A stretch of 64,000 bases of DNA from Heterotrichella gracilis (GCA_032358255.1 JAULBX010011099.1:310001-374000); one strand, 5' to 3'; shown: positions 25,901 to 33,666, counted from the first letter of the stretch. Notes: generated from the sequence alone by a model not told the origin. Program-made: numbers and translations.

Positions 25901-27853
25901 TTAATTCCCCAATGATTTTAAATTCTTAAAGATGATCTGCAGATCATTCTCCGTTTGATAGTCCTTCGAATAATTTAAAAAGGATTTATTGATGCGATCT
26001 TCTGTGAGCGGTCCTTTAAGGATATCTGCCGGACTTAACACAGAGGGACGTAATTCGGGCAGATCTTTGCGAAGCCCTTTGCCATAGCCTACCCAGGAAT
26101 AAAATCCAAAAAGGACTTTAACGATATTGGCCAAAAAATTGAATTTGTTTTTTTGGATCCAAATGAAGATCCAGAAGAACAACACTAAAAAAAGACTCAC
26201 GCTAATGTCTACAAAACGTTTGTTGCGTTTGTTTTCGGGTCTTCCCACATTATTAACATCAATCACATACAGATCACCGGCGGTATCAATGCTGTTGCTG
26301 CCAATAATAGAAAGACTTTCGGGAGGAGCAATTTTAAACTCTACGCCTTTGGTCACCAGACTGATCATTTTGCTGATAATGTCTTGCGATGAAATATCCC
26401 GCGCGCAAAAAATAATTTCATTTAACTGATGTATGTCAATGGCTTCATCTATTTGAGCCAAATGACCAATGTAATGCTGATTTTTTATCCCATTAGCTTC
26501 GTTACTCACAAAGCCAATGAATTCGGAATTAATGTTGGTTTCTTTTAAAAGGGCATTCACCCGGTTAAATTCCGCCTCGCTGCCAATGATAGCAATTCGG
26601 GCATTGGTTTTATGAGCACCAAGTTTAAATTGTTTTAGTCCGCTAAAATGGTAGATCAGCCTTGTGCTGACATACATTACTAAAGTATAAACAGAGCCAA
26701 TTAAAATAAGCGCTCTCGAAAAACGATAGTATTCGGGTAATAAGGAATAGATGATCAAAATAAAGGCTGAGCCGGCCAAAACGCCGCGAACAATTTTTCG
26801 CAATCGGGTAGGCGCGTCGTACCCTCCGCTGAGGTAAACAAAGAGCATCCAAATGAGGGTATAAATAGGAAAAAAAAGTTCAAGGATCTCTTGAGAATAA
26901 AAATTAGGGTAGAGCTTGAATTTTATTTCATAAATATTTTTACAGAAATACAATCCCGTTAATATCAGTGTAAAATCAATAGTCGGGAAAAACAGTTGTT
27001 TCACAAGTCTTACCAGCAAGGCCATACCGGCTCTTAGATAGATGGCGAGATGGATCAAAAAATTTAAGATCTGCGCATTGTTCTGACTAAAATGTTTTTT
27101 AGCAAAAATAGCCATTGCCTTATAAAAAACAATAACGTAATTGACACTGCTTTTTTTAGTGCTTTCACCTTTGTAATGAATGATGCTGCTTTCGGCGAAA
27201 TAATAATTTTTGTAGCCTGCCTGGGTAATGCGGTAAGAGAGGTCGATGTCTTCGCCGTACATAAAAAAAGTTTCATCCAGTAAGCCTATCTTATCGAGTA
27301 CTTCTTTGCGCATGAGCATGTAGGCGCCACTCAGAATTTCTACCGGATGATTTTTGTTTTTATCGAGGTAGGTTAAATGGTATTGTCCGAATTTTTTCGA
27401 ATTGGGAAATAATTTTGCCAGACCAAAGATCTTATAAAAGGCAACGGCAGGCGTTGGCAAGCCGCGTTTGCTTTCCGGCAAAAAGGCGCCTTTTCCGTTC
27501 AACATCTTGATTCCCAGACCACCAGCATCGGGATGAGACTCCATAAAAGCCAGGCATTTTTCAAAGGTATCTTCCTGAACCACGGTATCGGGGTTTAAAA
27601 GGAGAATATACTTGCCGATTGAGAGTTTTATTGCTTGATTATTGGCTACCGAGAAGCCGGCATTGTTTTTATTTTCAATTAATTTAACCTGGGGAAATTT
27701 TTCTTTAATTAGACCAATAGAGCCGTCTACCGAGTTATTGTCTACTACAAACACTTCCGCCTCTATATTCTTTAGGGCCTTAAAAACCGAAAACAGGCAC
27801 TGTTCTAAAAAGTGTTTAACGTTGTAGTTAACTATAATTATTGAGAGTTTCAG
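25901..27853 (-). CDS. Family 2 glycosyltransferase fused to a truncated polyprenyl glycosylphosphotransferase-like part
   Basis: 650 residues if started at a CTG at 27853, which gives the typical opening MKLSIIIVNYNVKHFLEQCL. No ATG, GTG or TTG lies between the upstream in-frame stop and GTG 27754, and starting there would delete the first strand of the nucleotide-binding fold. Residues ~1-270 are a GT2 domain (VDNNSVDGS; NPDTVV; GEDIDLSYR). About five membrane helices follow, then a Rossmann-like CoA_binding_3 domain (ARIAIIGSEAEF, ~418). The segment KRNKRFVDISVSLFLVLFF (~546) looks like the start of a bacterial sugar transferase domain, but its catalytic core does not follow. Probable role: rhamnosyl- or similar transferase in surface glycan synthesis. 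Confidence 0.85.
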   Translation of the reverse strand: MKLSIIIVNYNVKHFLEQCLFSVFKALKNIEAEVFVVDNNSVDGSIGLIKEKFPQVKLIENKNNAGFSVANNQAIKLSIGKYILLLNPDTVVQEDTFEKCLAFMESHPDAGGLGIKMLNGKGAFLPESKRGLPTPAVAFYKIFGLAKLFPNSKKFGQYHLTYLDKNKNHPVEILSGAYMLMRKEVLDKIGLLDETFFMYGEDIDLSYRITQAGYKNYYFAESSIIHYKGESTKKSSVNYVIVFYKAMAIFAKKHFSQNNAQILNFLIHLAIYLRAGMALLVRLVKQLFFPTIDFTLILTGLYFCKNIYEIKFKLYPNFYSQEILELFFPIYTLIWMLFVYLSGGYDAPTRLRKIVRGVLAGSAFILIIYSLLPEYYRFSRALILIGSVYTLVMYVSTRLIYHFSGLKQFKLGAHKTNARIAIIGSEAEFNRVNALLKETNINSEFIGFVSNEANGIKNQHYIGHLAQIDEAIDIHQLNEIIFCARDISSQDIISKMISLVTKGVEFKIAPPESLSIIGSNSIDTAGDLYVIDVNNVGRPENKRNKRFVDISVSLFLVLFFWIFIWIQKNKFNFLANIVKVLFGFYSWVGYGKGLRKDLPELRPSVLSPADILKGPLTEDRINKSFLNYSKDYQTENDLQIIFKNLKSLGN

Positions 27854-27886
27854 AGGCTTTTGCTTATTGCACTAAAATAATTATAA

Positions 27887-27916
27887 TTGTTTAAATAATA
27901 TCTTTTTTTACCTTTG
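27887..27916 (+). promoter_or_regulatory. Promoter of tRNA-Arg (TTG-N19-TACCTTTG)
   Basis: TTG at 27887-27889 is separated by 19 bp from TACCTTTG at 27909-27916. Both match the Bacteroidota consensus (TTG, 17-23 bp, TAnnTTTG). Transcription should begin around 27923, about 37 bp before the mature tRNA. Confidence 0.8.
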
Positions 27917-27959
27917 CAATCTTGAAAAATAGGTTTGATGAACTCATTTTTTCAAAAAT

Positions 27960-28033
27960 GGTCCCATAGCTCAGCTGGATAGAGCACCGGTTTTCTAAAC
28001 CGGCGGCCTTTGGTTCGAATCCAAATGGGACTA
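27960..28033 (+). tRNA. tRNA-Arg (anticodon UCU)
   Basis: The cloverleaf is complete: a 7-bp acceptor stem GGTCCCA / TGGGACT (one G-T pair at the end), D stem GCTC / GAGC, anticodon stem CCGGT / ACCGG enclosing TTTCTAA with anticodon TCT, a 5-nt variable loop, T stem TTTGG / CCAAA around TTCGAAT, and discriminator A at 28033. CCA is not encoded (it reads CTACA). It reads AGA codons. It has its own promoter and terminator, and its 3' end is repeated 175 bp downstream. Confidence 0.96.
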
Positions 28034-28044
28034 CAATAAGAGCA

Positions 28045-28079
28045 AAAGGCACACGCGAAGCGTGGGCCTTTCTTTTTTA
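28045..28079 (+). terminator. Rho-independent terminator of tRNA-Arg (hairpin A of cassette 1)
   Basis: AAAGGC-A-CACGC-GAA-GCGTG-G-GCCTTT forms a stem with one mismatch (28045-28071), followed by TCTTTTTT. It lies 12 bp after the tRNA. Confidence 0.88.
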
Positions 28080-28152
28080 TGCAGAACGAAGCGAAAGCTA
28101 GCTTTCGCTCAGTGATGTATAAAAAAGAAAGCAGCTCTGAAAGAGCAGCTTT
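28068..28152. other. Cassette 1: palindrome inside a perfect 13-bp inverted repeat, with closing hairpin
   Basis: CTTTCTTTTTTAT (28068-28080) and ATAAAAAAGAAAG (28119-28131) are perfect inverted repeats. Between them is an 18-bp perfect palindrome, GCGAAAGCTAGCTTTCGC (28091-28108). A hairpin with a GAA loop closes the unit (28128-28152: AAAGC-A-GCTCT-GAA-AGAGC-A-GCTTT); its plan, with arms split by one mismatch and a GAA loop, is the same as that of the tRNA terminator on the other side. Apparent reading frames here are short and have no features of a gene. Confidence 0.75.
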
Positions 28153-28192
28153 TGCTATTTCACGAGGAGGTCTTCTTTGGATCAACAGAGTT

Positions 28193-28209
28193 AATCCAAA
28201 TGGGACTAC
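28193..28209 (+). repeat. Direct repeat of the tRNA-Arg 3' end (partial tRNA copy)
   Basis: These 17 bases (AATCCAAATGGGACTAC) are identical to 28018-28034, that is, the 3' side of the T stem, the 3' acceptor strand and the base after the discriminator. Just before it is CTTTGGATC, which gives back a T-arm-like TTTGG / CCAAA pairing. No D or anticodon arm can be found, so it is not a working tRNA. It may be a decayed second tRNA copy or an integration scar. Confidence 0.8.
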
Positions 28210-28213
28210 CACA

Positions 28214-28242
28214 AAAACCCTTCAGCTTTGCTGAAGGGTTTT
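28214..28242 (+). terminator. Perfect terminator-like hairpin (hairpin A of cassette 2)
   Basis: AAAACCCTTCAGC-TTT-GCTGAAGGGTTTT is a perfect 13-bp stem followed by a T-rich tract. Its position relative to the partial tRNA copy is the same as that of the first terminator relative to the real tRNA. Confidence 0.85.
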
Positions 28243-28318
28243 ATATTTTGTACCAAGGCGCAAGCAAGCTTGCAGCCGAAGGGACAAAATATAAAACAAG
28301 ACTCGCATTAGCGAGGCT
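28239..28318. other. Cassette 2: same architecture as cassette 1, different sequence
   Basis: TTTTATATTTTGT (28239-28251) and ACAAAATATAAAA (28284-28296) are perfect 13-bp inverted repeats enclosing the palindrome GCAAGCTTGC (28264-28273). A closing hairpin follows (28300-28318: AG-A-CTCGC-ATTA-GCGAG-G-CT), again with arms split by one mismatch. The plan (hairpin, 13-bp arm, palindrome, 13-bp arm, hairpin) is that of cassette 1, but the bases are unrelated. Confidence 0.72.
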
Positions 28319-28322
28319 ATTT

Positions 28323-28370
28323 TTTGTGATATGGCCCCGCCGCAAGGATCAGCGAGCGCTAGCGAGCTAA
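28323..28370 (+). repeat. Left direct repeat enclosing the palindrome array
   Basis: The core GCCCCGCCGCAAGGATCAG-C-GAGCGCTAGCGAGCTAA (28334-28370) matches 28880-28916 at 34 of 37 positions. A weaker match (TTTGTG.TA) extends it to the left. It is GC-rich against AT-rich surroundings and includes the self-complementary AGCGCT. Confidence 0.88.
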
Positions 28371-28391
28371 TCCGATTTAGAATAAGTTGTT

Positions 28392-28840
28392 TTGCCCTTC
28401 TAGGGCAATGATTAAATGGATGTGTTTTTCTAAAAGCTTTGGTCCCTACGGGACCGATTTTTGTTGCATTCTATAAAAATAATGTCGCTCCTAAGGAGCT
28501 CAAAGGCATTAGGCTTTGCTTTGTTATTATGATGTTGCCCCTCCGGGGCATTGCGTGATTAGAAATTAGTTTCACGCTCCGGAGGAGCGAAATAGTAATA
28601 AAAAGAAGAAGTGATAAATCTTAAGCTCCTTAGGAGCGACATCTTCGGGTTTGGCATCATTCATCTTTTTAATTTTAAGGCCGCTCCTACGGAGCTCAAA
28701 TTGCACATCTCTTGTTATTAGAAACAGTCCGCCCCTATGGGACTTAAATTCATCCAATCTTTTTTAAGGTGTTTTGTTTTGCCCCTCTGGAGCAATAATG
28801 ACTGCAGATCTACTATTGAAATTGTTTGGCCTACACGACC
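28392..28840. repeat. Array of about ten short palindromes at ~49-bp spacing
   Basis: Palindromes with 5-7-bp GC-rich arms and a 3-nt centre lie at 28392 (TTGCCCT-TCT-AGGGCAA), 28441 (GGTCCC-TAC-GGGACC), 28487 (GCTCC-TAA-GGAGC), 28536 (TGCCCC-TCC-GGGGCA), 28575 (CGCTCC-GGA-GGAGCG), 28625 (GCTCC-TTA-GGAGC), 28683 (GCTCC-TAC-GGAGC), 28727 (imperfect, around CCC-TAT-GGG), 28779 (TTGCCCC-TCT-GGAGCAA, one mismatch) and a worn one near 28828. Start-to-start spacing is 39-58 bp, mostly 46-50. Arms vary together, so pairing is kept while sequence changes. Spacers are AT-rich and unlike each other. No gene is seen here. Confidence 0.85.
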
Positions 28841-28868
28841 TATTTAAAGCATAGTTAGACAGCTTATG

Positions 28869-28916
28869 TTTGTGTTAAAGCCCCGCCGCAAGGATCAGAG
28901 AGCACCAGCGAGCTAA
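28869..28916 (+). repeat. Right direct repeat enclosing the palindrome array
   Basis: The partner of 28323-28370, in direct orientation, 34/37 identical in the core (28880-28916). From here to 29008 the DNA is AT-rich with nothing else visible. Confidence 0.88.
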
Positions 28917-29008
28917 GCCTATATTCTATCATACACAAAATAATAGTTTAAATTTTTTTGTAAATAATAAAATAATAAATAGTTTAGCAGAATAAGTCTA
29001 AATAACCC

Positions 29009-29251
29009 ATGAAAAAAAGAAACAACCCTCTAAACGTGCTTTTTATTTTAGCCATCGTGTTTATAAATTATTCCTGCCAAAAACCTCAGGACTGGGAATG
29101 TACCTGTGAGTGTAAGCCAACTGGCGGCTCGTCTTTTACCAAAAGCACACCTATTGAAAATATGAAAAAGTCAGAAGCCATGTCAACCTGCACCGACTTT
29201 GGGAAAGCTATGGTAAATGGAAATGGCAGCTGGAAGTGCGAGATAAAATAA
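29009..29251 (+). CDS. Small Cys-rich lipoprotein, unknown function
   Basis: 80 residues with a lipoprotein signal (MKKRNNPLNVLFILAIVFINYSCQ). The mature part has five further cysteines (WECTCECK, MSTCTDFG, WKCEIK) and a KSTPIENMKKSEAMSTC helix. I know no family for it. Short cell-envelope lipoproteins of this sort are common in Bacteroidota. It is the first gene after the tRNA-associated repeat region and is flanked by AT-rich non-coding DNA on both sides. Codon use and the signal support a real gene. Confidence 0.75.
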   Translation: MKKRNNPLNVLFILAIVFINYSCQKPQDWECTCECKPTGGSSFTKSTPIENMKKSEAMSTCTDFGKAMVNGNGSWKCEIK

Positions 29252-29393
29252 AGCAATTTCTGTTTTGCGATTTATTTCAATCCTCAAATTTTATGAATAG
29301 TTAAAAAGGGGCTTAATCAAAGCCTTTTAACTATAATTATAAAAAACGCATTGTTTATTTCTAGATTCTCACGTTATAAATACAAAGCTTCTT

Positions 29394-32003
29394 TTGTGCA
29401 CTTTTAAAACGTTGGAAGATAATCTAAACATAACACCCGTAAAACCTTCGGTCTTTAAAAAAATTCTCAAGGTTTTTATATGGATCATTCTGCTCATTTT
29501 ATTAGCAGCAGTCTCTCTGCTTGCCTTATTGTTTGTTTATGAAAAGGAAGTGAAAGCCGAAATCGTTAAAGAGTTAAATCGTCATTTAAACGCTGAGGTA
29601 AAGATCGACCCTAAAAACATTGATATTACTATTTTAAGATCTTTTCCCGATTGTGCCATCGAATTTAAGGAGGTGCTCATGTATGAAGCACTTAAAGTAA
29701 AACAACGCGACACGCTCTTATATGCAGGCCGATTAAACTTGTTTTTTAACATTGAAGATCTCTGGAATAAAAAATACGTGATCGAGAAAATAAAAATAAA
29801 GGATGCTGTTGCTAAACTGAGAATTTTAAAAAACGGACAAAACAATTATTCGTTTTGGCAAACAAGTAATGATACAGTTCAAACAAAAGACAGTCTGGAC
29901 TTTCATTTAAAGCTCATCAGTATTGAAAACTGCAGGTTGACGTATAAGGATAAACCCAATGAATTTAAAATACAAGCCTATTTAAATTTGGTGAAGTTCA
30001 GCGGCCATTTTAACGAAACAAACTTTGAAATGCAGGCGGAGATTAAAACGAAGGTGCATGAATTTAGTTTTGAAAATACGCCGTACTTAAAAGACAAAAA
30101 CGCTGAGTTGTCTCTGAGTCTTCAAGTAAACGAAAACAATTACTCTTTAAACAAGGCCAGGATTAAATTAAACAAACTGACCGTTGACGTGAATGGAAAT
30201 TTTGATGTCGGAAAAAAACTCGAGCACATGAGCCTCACGTATAAAGCGCACGAGTTGGAAATTGCTTCACTCTTATCCTTATTACCCGAGCGATTTAAAA
30301 AGCATATAAATGATTACGAAAGTTCAGGCCATTTTTATGCTGAAGGTAATCTTCGTTATTCAGAAAAAAGTGGTTATAGCACCATCAATGATTTTGGCAT
30401 CAAGAATGGAAAGATCACCTATAAACCAAGTTCTACAAGCGCCGAGAGGGTGAATGTGTTGGGGCATCTCGAAGTAACGGATAAAACATCTTATCTGCAG
30501 TTAAAAGACATTTATTTAAGTTTGAATAATGATGAAATAAAAGGGAACTGCAGCATCAGCCATTTTTCTGACCCTGAAATTGATGTGAATGCTTCTGCTG
30601 ATCTGAATTTAGAATCTTTACAAAATTTTTGGCCAATTGATACGGTGAGCCAATTAAAAGGCAAAATAAAACTGCTTGGGGAATTAAAAGGTTTAGCGAA
30701 AGACATTAAATCCAACGCACTTTCAGAAAATGTCATAGTTAATTTTGATGCAAGTTTAACAAACATTGAAGTTCAATTTAAACAGGATGACAAACAATAT
30801 GCCGTTGAGAGTGGCTCCATTAGTGTAAGAGAAAGAGAAGTGGTGGTAAGTGAAATGAAATTAAAAAGAGGTAAGTCTGATATGTCTGTCAGCGGTAGAA
30901 TCCCCGGATTATTTAAATATTTACTTGATAGAACCTCGCCACTAACTATTACCGGAAGTTTGAACTCTAACAACATTCGTCTGGAGGATTTTATGGCCGC
31001 CTCTTCCAATTCGAGCGCGTATAATAACAACGACCTAATACCGGCAAACGTAAGTTTTAATCTGGATGCGGGAATTAAAAACTTTAGTTTTGGAAAATTT
31101 GAAGCACAAGAGATAAGAGGAGACCTGGAGATCAGAAATCAAAAAATGATTGTGACAGACATGAAGTTTAAAACCATGCAAGGAGAAGCGCAATTTCAGG
31201 CGTATGTGGATAATTCGCACAAAAAACTGGATGTGGTTTTACAAAGCGATCTTAAGAATATTAACATCACCGAATTGTTTTCGCAATTAAATAATTTCGG
31301 ACAAACAACTTTAACCCAAGAAAATTTAAAAGGCCTTGGTTCTGCCACCGTAGATTTTTCGGGAAGCTGGAACAATCGTTTGGAGGTGGATGAAAGTTCT
31401 ATTAAAGCGCTATGTAATTTGATCATTACCGGTGGTGAACTTATTGAGTTTAAGCCATTGTTAAGTTTATCGAAGTTTGTGGATGTGAACGATTTGAAAC
31501 GCATTAAATTTTCAACACTTCAAAGTAATATAGAAATTAAAAACAGCACCATTTTTATCCCTAAAACAGCCATCAAAAATTCTGCCTTAAATTTAGAATT
31601 GAGTGGCACACATACCTTTGACAACGTTATTAATTACCACATTCAATTACTTATCAGTGAACTATTGGCTAAAAAGAGACAGAAAAAGGATGATGAGTTT
31701 GGCCCGGTTGAAAGCGACAACAATAAACGAAGCGCCTTCATCAGTATGACAGGCACGGTGGATAATCCTATCATAAAATACGACCGTCAGGGCTTAAAGC
31801 AAAAAATTAAGGAAGATCTTAAACAAGAAAAACAAACAATCAAAGAACTTCTTAAAGAGGAATTTGGTTTGTTTAAAAAAGACACCCTTGTTCGAAAAAC
31901 TAAAACGGAAGAAACAAACTTCCAAATTGAAAAACCAAATGCGCCTGCTCCAAAAAGGCCACTTGAACCAAAGAAAAAGAAAGAAGAAGAAGATGACTTT
32001 TAA
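29394..32003 (+). CDS. AsmA-like family protein
   Basis: 869 residues. After a short cytosolic N-terminus a single membrane helix (VFIWIILLILLAAVSLLALLFVY, about 27-49) leads into a long periplasmic beta-rich body. The start of the domain, LNRHLNAEVKIDPKNIDITILRSFPDCAIEF, matches the AsmA N-terminal pattern, and a second AsmA-type segment lies near the end (ISMTGTVDNPIIKYD). Proteins of this class form a lipid groove between the membranes and affect outer-membrane lipid transport. The C-terminus is a charged helix with many Lys/Glu. The frame has only TTG starts (29394 or 29412) before residue ~94; I kept 29394 without strong preference. Confidence 0.85.
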   Translation: MCTFKTLEDNLNITPVKPSVFKKILKVFIWIILLILLAAVSLLALLFVYEKEVKAEIVKELNRHLNAEVKIDPKNIDITILRSFPDCAIEFKEVLMYEALKVKQRDTLLYAGRLNLFFNIEDLWNKKYVIEKIKIKDAVAKLRILKNGQNNYSFWQTSNDTVQTKDSLDFHLKLISIENCRLTYKDKPNEFKIQAYLNLVKFSGHFNETNFEMQAEIKTKVHEFSFENTPYLKDKNAELSLSLQVNENNYSLNKARIKLNKLTVDVNGNFDVGKKLEHMSLTYKAHELEIASLLSLLPERFKKHINDYESSGHFYAEGNLRYSEKSGYSTINDFGIKNGKITYKPSSTSAERVNVLGHLEVTDKTSYLQLKDIYLSLNNDEIKGNCSISHFSDPEIDVNASADLNLESLQNFWPIDTVSQLKGKIKLLGELKGLAKDIKSNALSENVIVNFDASLTNIEVQFKQDDKQYAVESGSISVREREVVVSEMKLKRGKSDMSVSGRIPGLFKYLLDRTSPLTITGSLNSNNIRLEDFMAASSNSSAYNNNDLIPANVSFNLDAGIKNFSFGKFEAQEIRGDLEIRNQKMIVTDMKFKTMQGEAQFQAYVDNSHKKLDVVLQSDLKNINITELFSQLNNFGQTTLTQENLKGLGSATVDFSGSWNNRLEVDESSIKALCNLIITGGELIEFKPLLSLSKFVDVNDLKRIKFSTLQSNIEIKNSTIFIPKTAIKNSALNLELSGTHTFDNVINYHIQLLISELLAKKRQKKDDEFGPVESDNNKRSAFISMTGTVDNPIIKYDRQGLKQKIKEDLKQEKQTIKELLKEEFGLFKKDTLVRKTKTEETNFQIEKPNAPAPKRPLEPKKKKEEEDDF

Positions 32004-32160
32004 TTTTCTTAAAACGGTCTAATTTTTTTTATTCAATAGAGTCATTCAACAATTTTAAATTCATTAAACTTAAATGGCAAGAGCTCTTTACCATAATATT
32101 CTGCCAACATCTTCGTTCCATTTACACATATTTGTTATATTTATAAAACAATTGGTCTAA

Positions 32161-33666
32161 GTGAATATTTACGCACAAAAACAACGTTGGAAATTAGCCT
32201 TGGCAGCCGCTGCCCTTTTAATTGTGTTGGCTTCATTTTGGTACACGAATGCCCTTGTTAAACAAATTGCGAAAGATGAAAAAGTGAAGGCCCGTGTTTG
32301 GGCAGAAGCGGTTCAAAAAAGAGCGCAATTAATCAAATTTACGAATCAATTATTTTCTCAGATCAAAAGCGAAGAACGCAAAAAAGCCGAGTTGGTGGCT
32401 GAAGCATTTAAACAATTGAATTCTTATGATAATTCTTCGGACATCAATTTTGTGTTAAAAGTTCTGCAGGAAAACACCACGGTGCCGGTCATTCTGGTCA
32501 ACGATAATGGTCAAATAACAGCCCGAAACTTAGATTCGCTGAAGTCTCAAGACACTTCCTATTTAAGGCAGGAGTTGGATTTAATGAAAAAGAAATACGA
32601 TCCGGTAGTGATCAACTATTATAAAAATTTTAATTCCTATTTGTATTACAAAGACAGTAAAGTCTTTTCAGACATTCAAGTCGTATTCGATAATCTCATT
32701 AAATCGTTTAAGGATGTAGCAGTGAACACCGCAGAGGTTAAGGTTATTTTTACAGATGCAAGCAAAAGGCATGTCATCGCCCATAGTGAAAAAATTGACA
32801 CCTCTTTGATAAATTCACCGGAAAAGCTGCGCGAAACCTTACGCGAATTAGCAGCCGCTAATCAGCCCATTTCCATTGACCTAGGTGAAGGAGAAACGAA
32901 TTATATTTTTTATGCCGAATCGGATTTGCTGACTAAACTAATATATTATCCTTATGTTCAGTTTGGTGTTATTGGTTTGTTTTTACTTATTGCTTATGTT
33001 TTGTTTAGTACAGCCAGAAAAGCAGAACAAGATCAGGTTTGGGTGGGAATGAGCAAAGAAACAGCGCATCAATTGGGTACTCCTTTATCTTCATTAATGG
33101 CATGGAATGAACATCTGCTTACGCAAGGAGTGGACAAAGCAATTATTGAAGAAATGCAACAAGATGTAAAACGTCTTAATACTATAACGGATCGATTTAG
33201 TAAAATTGGTTCGCAACCCACCTTGTCTTTGGAAAACGTGAATGAGATTTTATTTGAATCCATCGATTATTTGAAAAAGCGAACTTCTAAAAATGTGACG
33301 TATACCTTGCATCTTCCACAGGAAAGAATTCAAGCCAACTTAAGTAAACCTTTATTTGAATGGGTGATCGAAAACATATGTAAAAATGCGGTGGATGCGA
33401 TGGAGGGGAAGGGCACCTTGGATATTACGTTATGGGGTGTGCCGGAAGGTCTGATCATTGATTTTACAGATAGCGGCAAAGGGATTCAAAAGTCAAAATT
33501 TGAGGAGGTGTTTGAGCCGGGATTCACCACAAAAAACAGGGGCTGGGGATTGGGATTAAGTTTATGCAAGCGGATCATTGAATCGTATCACAAGGGTAAG
33601 ATCTTCATCACAAACAGTGAGATCAATAAAGGCACCACCTTTAGAATAGAATTAGAAAGGGATTAG
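32161..33666 (+). CDS. Sensor histidine kinase
   Basis: 501 residues: an N-terminal membrane helix (LALAAAALLIVLASFWYTN), a ~230-residue periplasmic sensor part, a second helix (about 263-283), and a kinase core. The H box is VGMSKETAHQLGTPLSSL with the phospho-acceptor H303; the N box is ICKNAVDAM (~400), G1 is DSGKGI and G2 is GWGLGLSL. This AHQLGTPLSSL subtype is widespread in Bacteroidota and usually lacks an adjacent response regulator, as here. The start is a GTG at 32161. The signal is unknown. Confidence 0.9.
   Translation: MNIYAQKQRWKLALAAAALLIVLASFWYTNALVKQIAKDEKVKARVWAEAVQKRAQLIKFTNQLFSQIKSEERKKAELVAEAFKQLNSYDNSSDINFVLKVLQENTTVPVILVNDNGQITARNLDSLKSQDTSYLRQELDLMKKKYDPVVINYYKNFNSYLYYKDSKVFSDIQVVFDNLIKSFKDVAVNTAEVKVIFTDASKRHVIAHSEKIDTSLINSPEKLRETLRELAAANQPISIDLGEGETNYIFYAESDLLTKLIYYPYVQFGVIGLFLLIAYVLFSTARKAEQDQVWVGMSKETAHQLGTPLSSLMAWNEHLLTQGVDKAIIEEMQQDVKRLNTITDRFSKIGSQPTLSLENVNEILFESIDYLKKRTSKNVTYTLHLPQERIQANLSKPLFEWVIENICKNAVDAMEGKGTLDITLWGVPEGLIIDFTDSGKGIQKSKFEEVFEPGFTTKNRGWGLGLSLCKRIIESYHKGKIFITNSEINKGTTFRIELERD

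Noticed and set aside
28160-28209. A second working tRNA
   Set aside because: Only the T arm and the 3' acceptor strand can be found; the D and anticodon arms are lacking.
27952-28212. 86-codon minus-strand frame over the tRNA
   Set aside because: It is antisense to tRNA-Arg and runs through hairpins; its codons are dictated by the tRNA, and this is a well-known kind of false call.
28152-28370. 72-codon plus-strand frame
   Set aside because: It is made of the partial tRNA copy, a terminator, an inverted repeat and the direct repeat; no signal, no family.
28392-28840. CRISPR array
   Set aside because: The repeats are only 13-17 bp, differ in sequence from one to the next and are held together by pairing alone; spacing varies from 39 to 58 bp and there are no cas genes.
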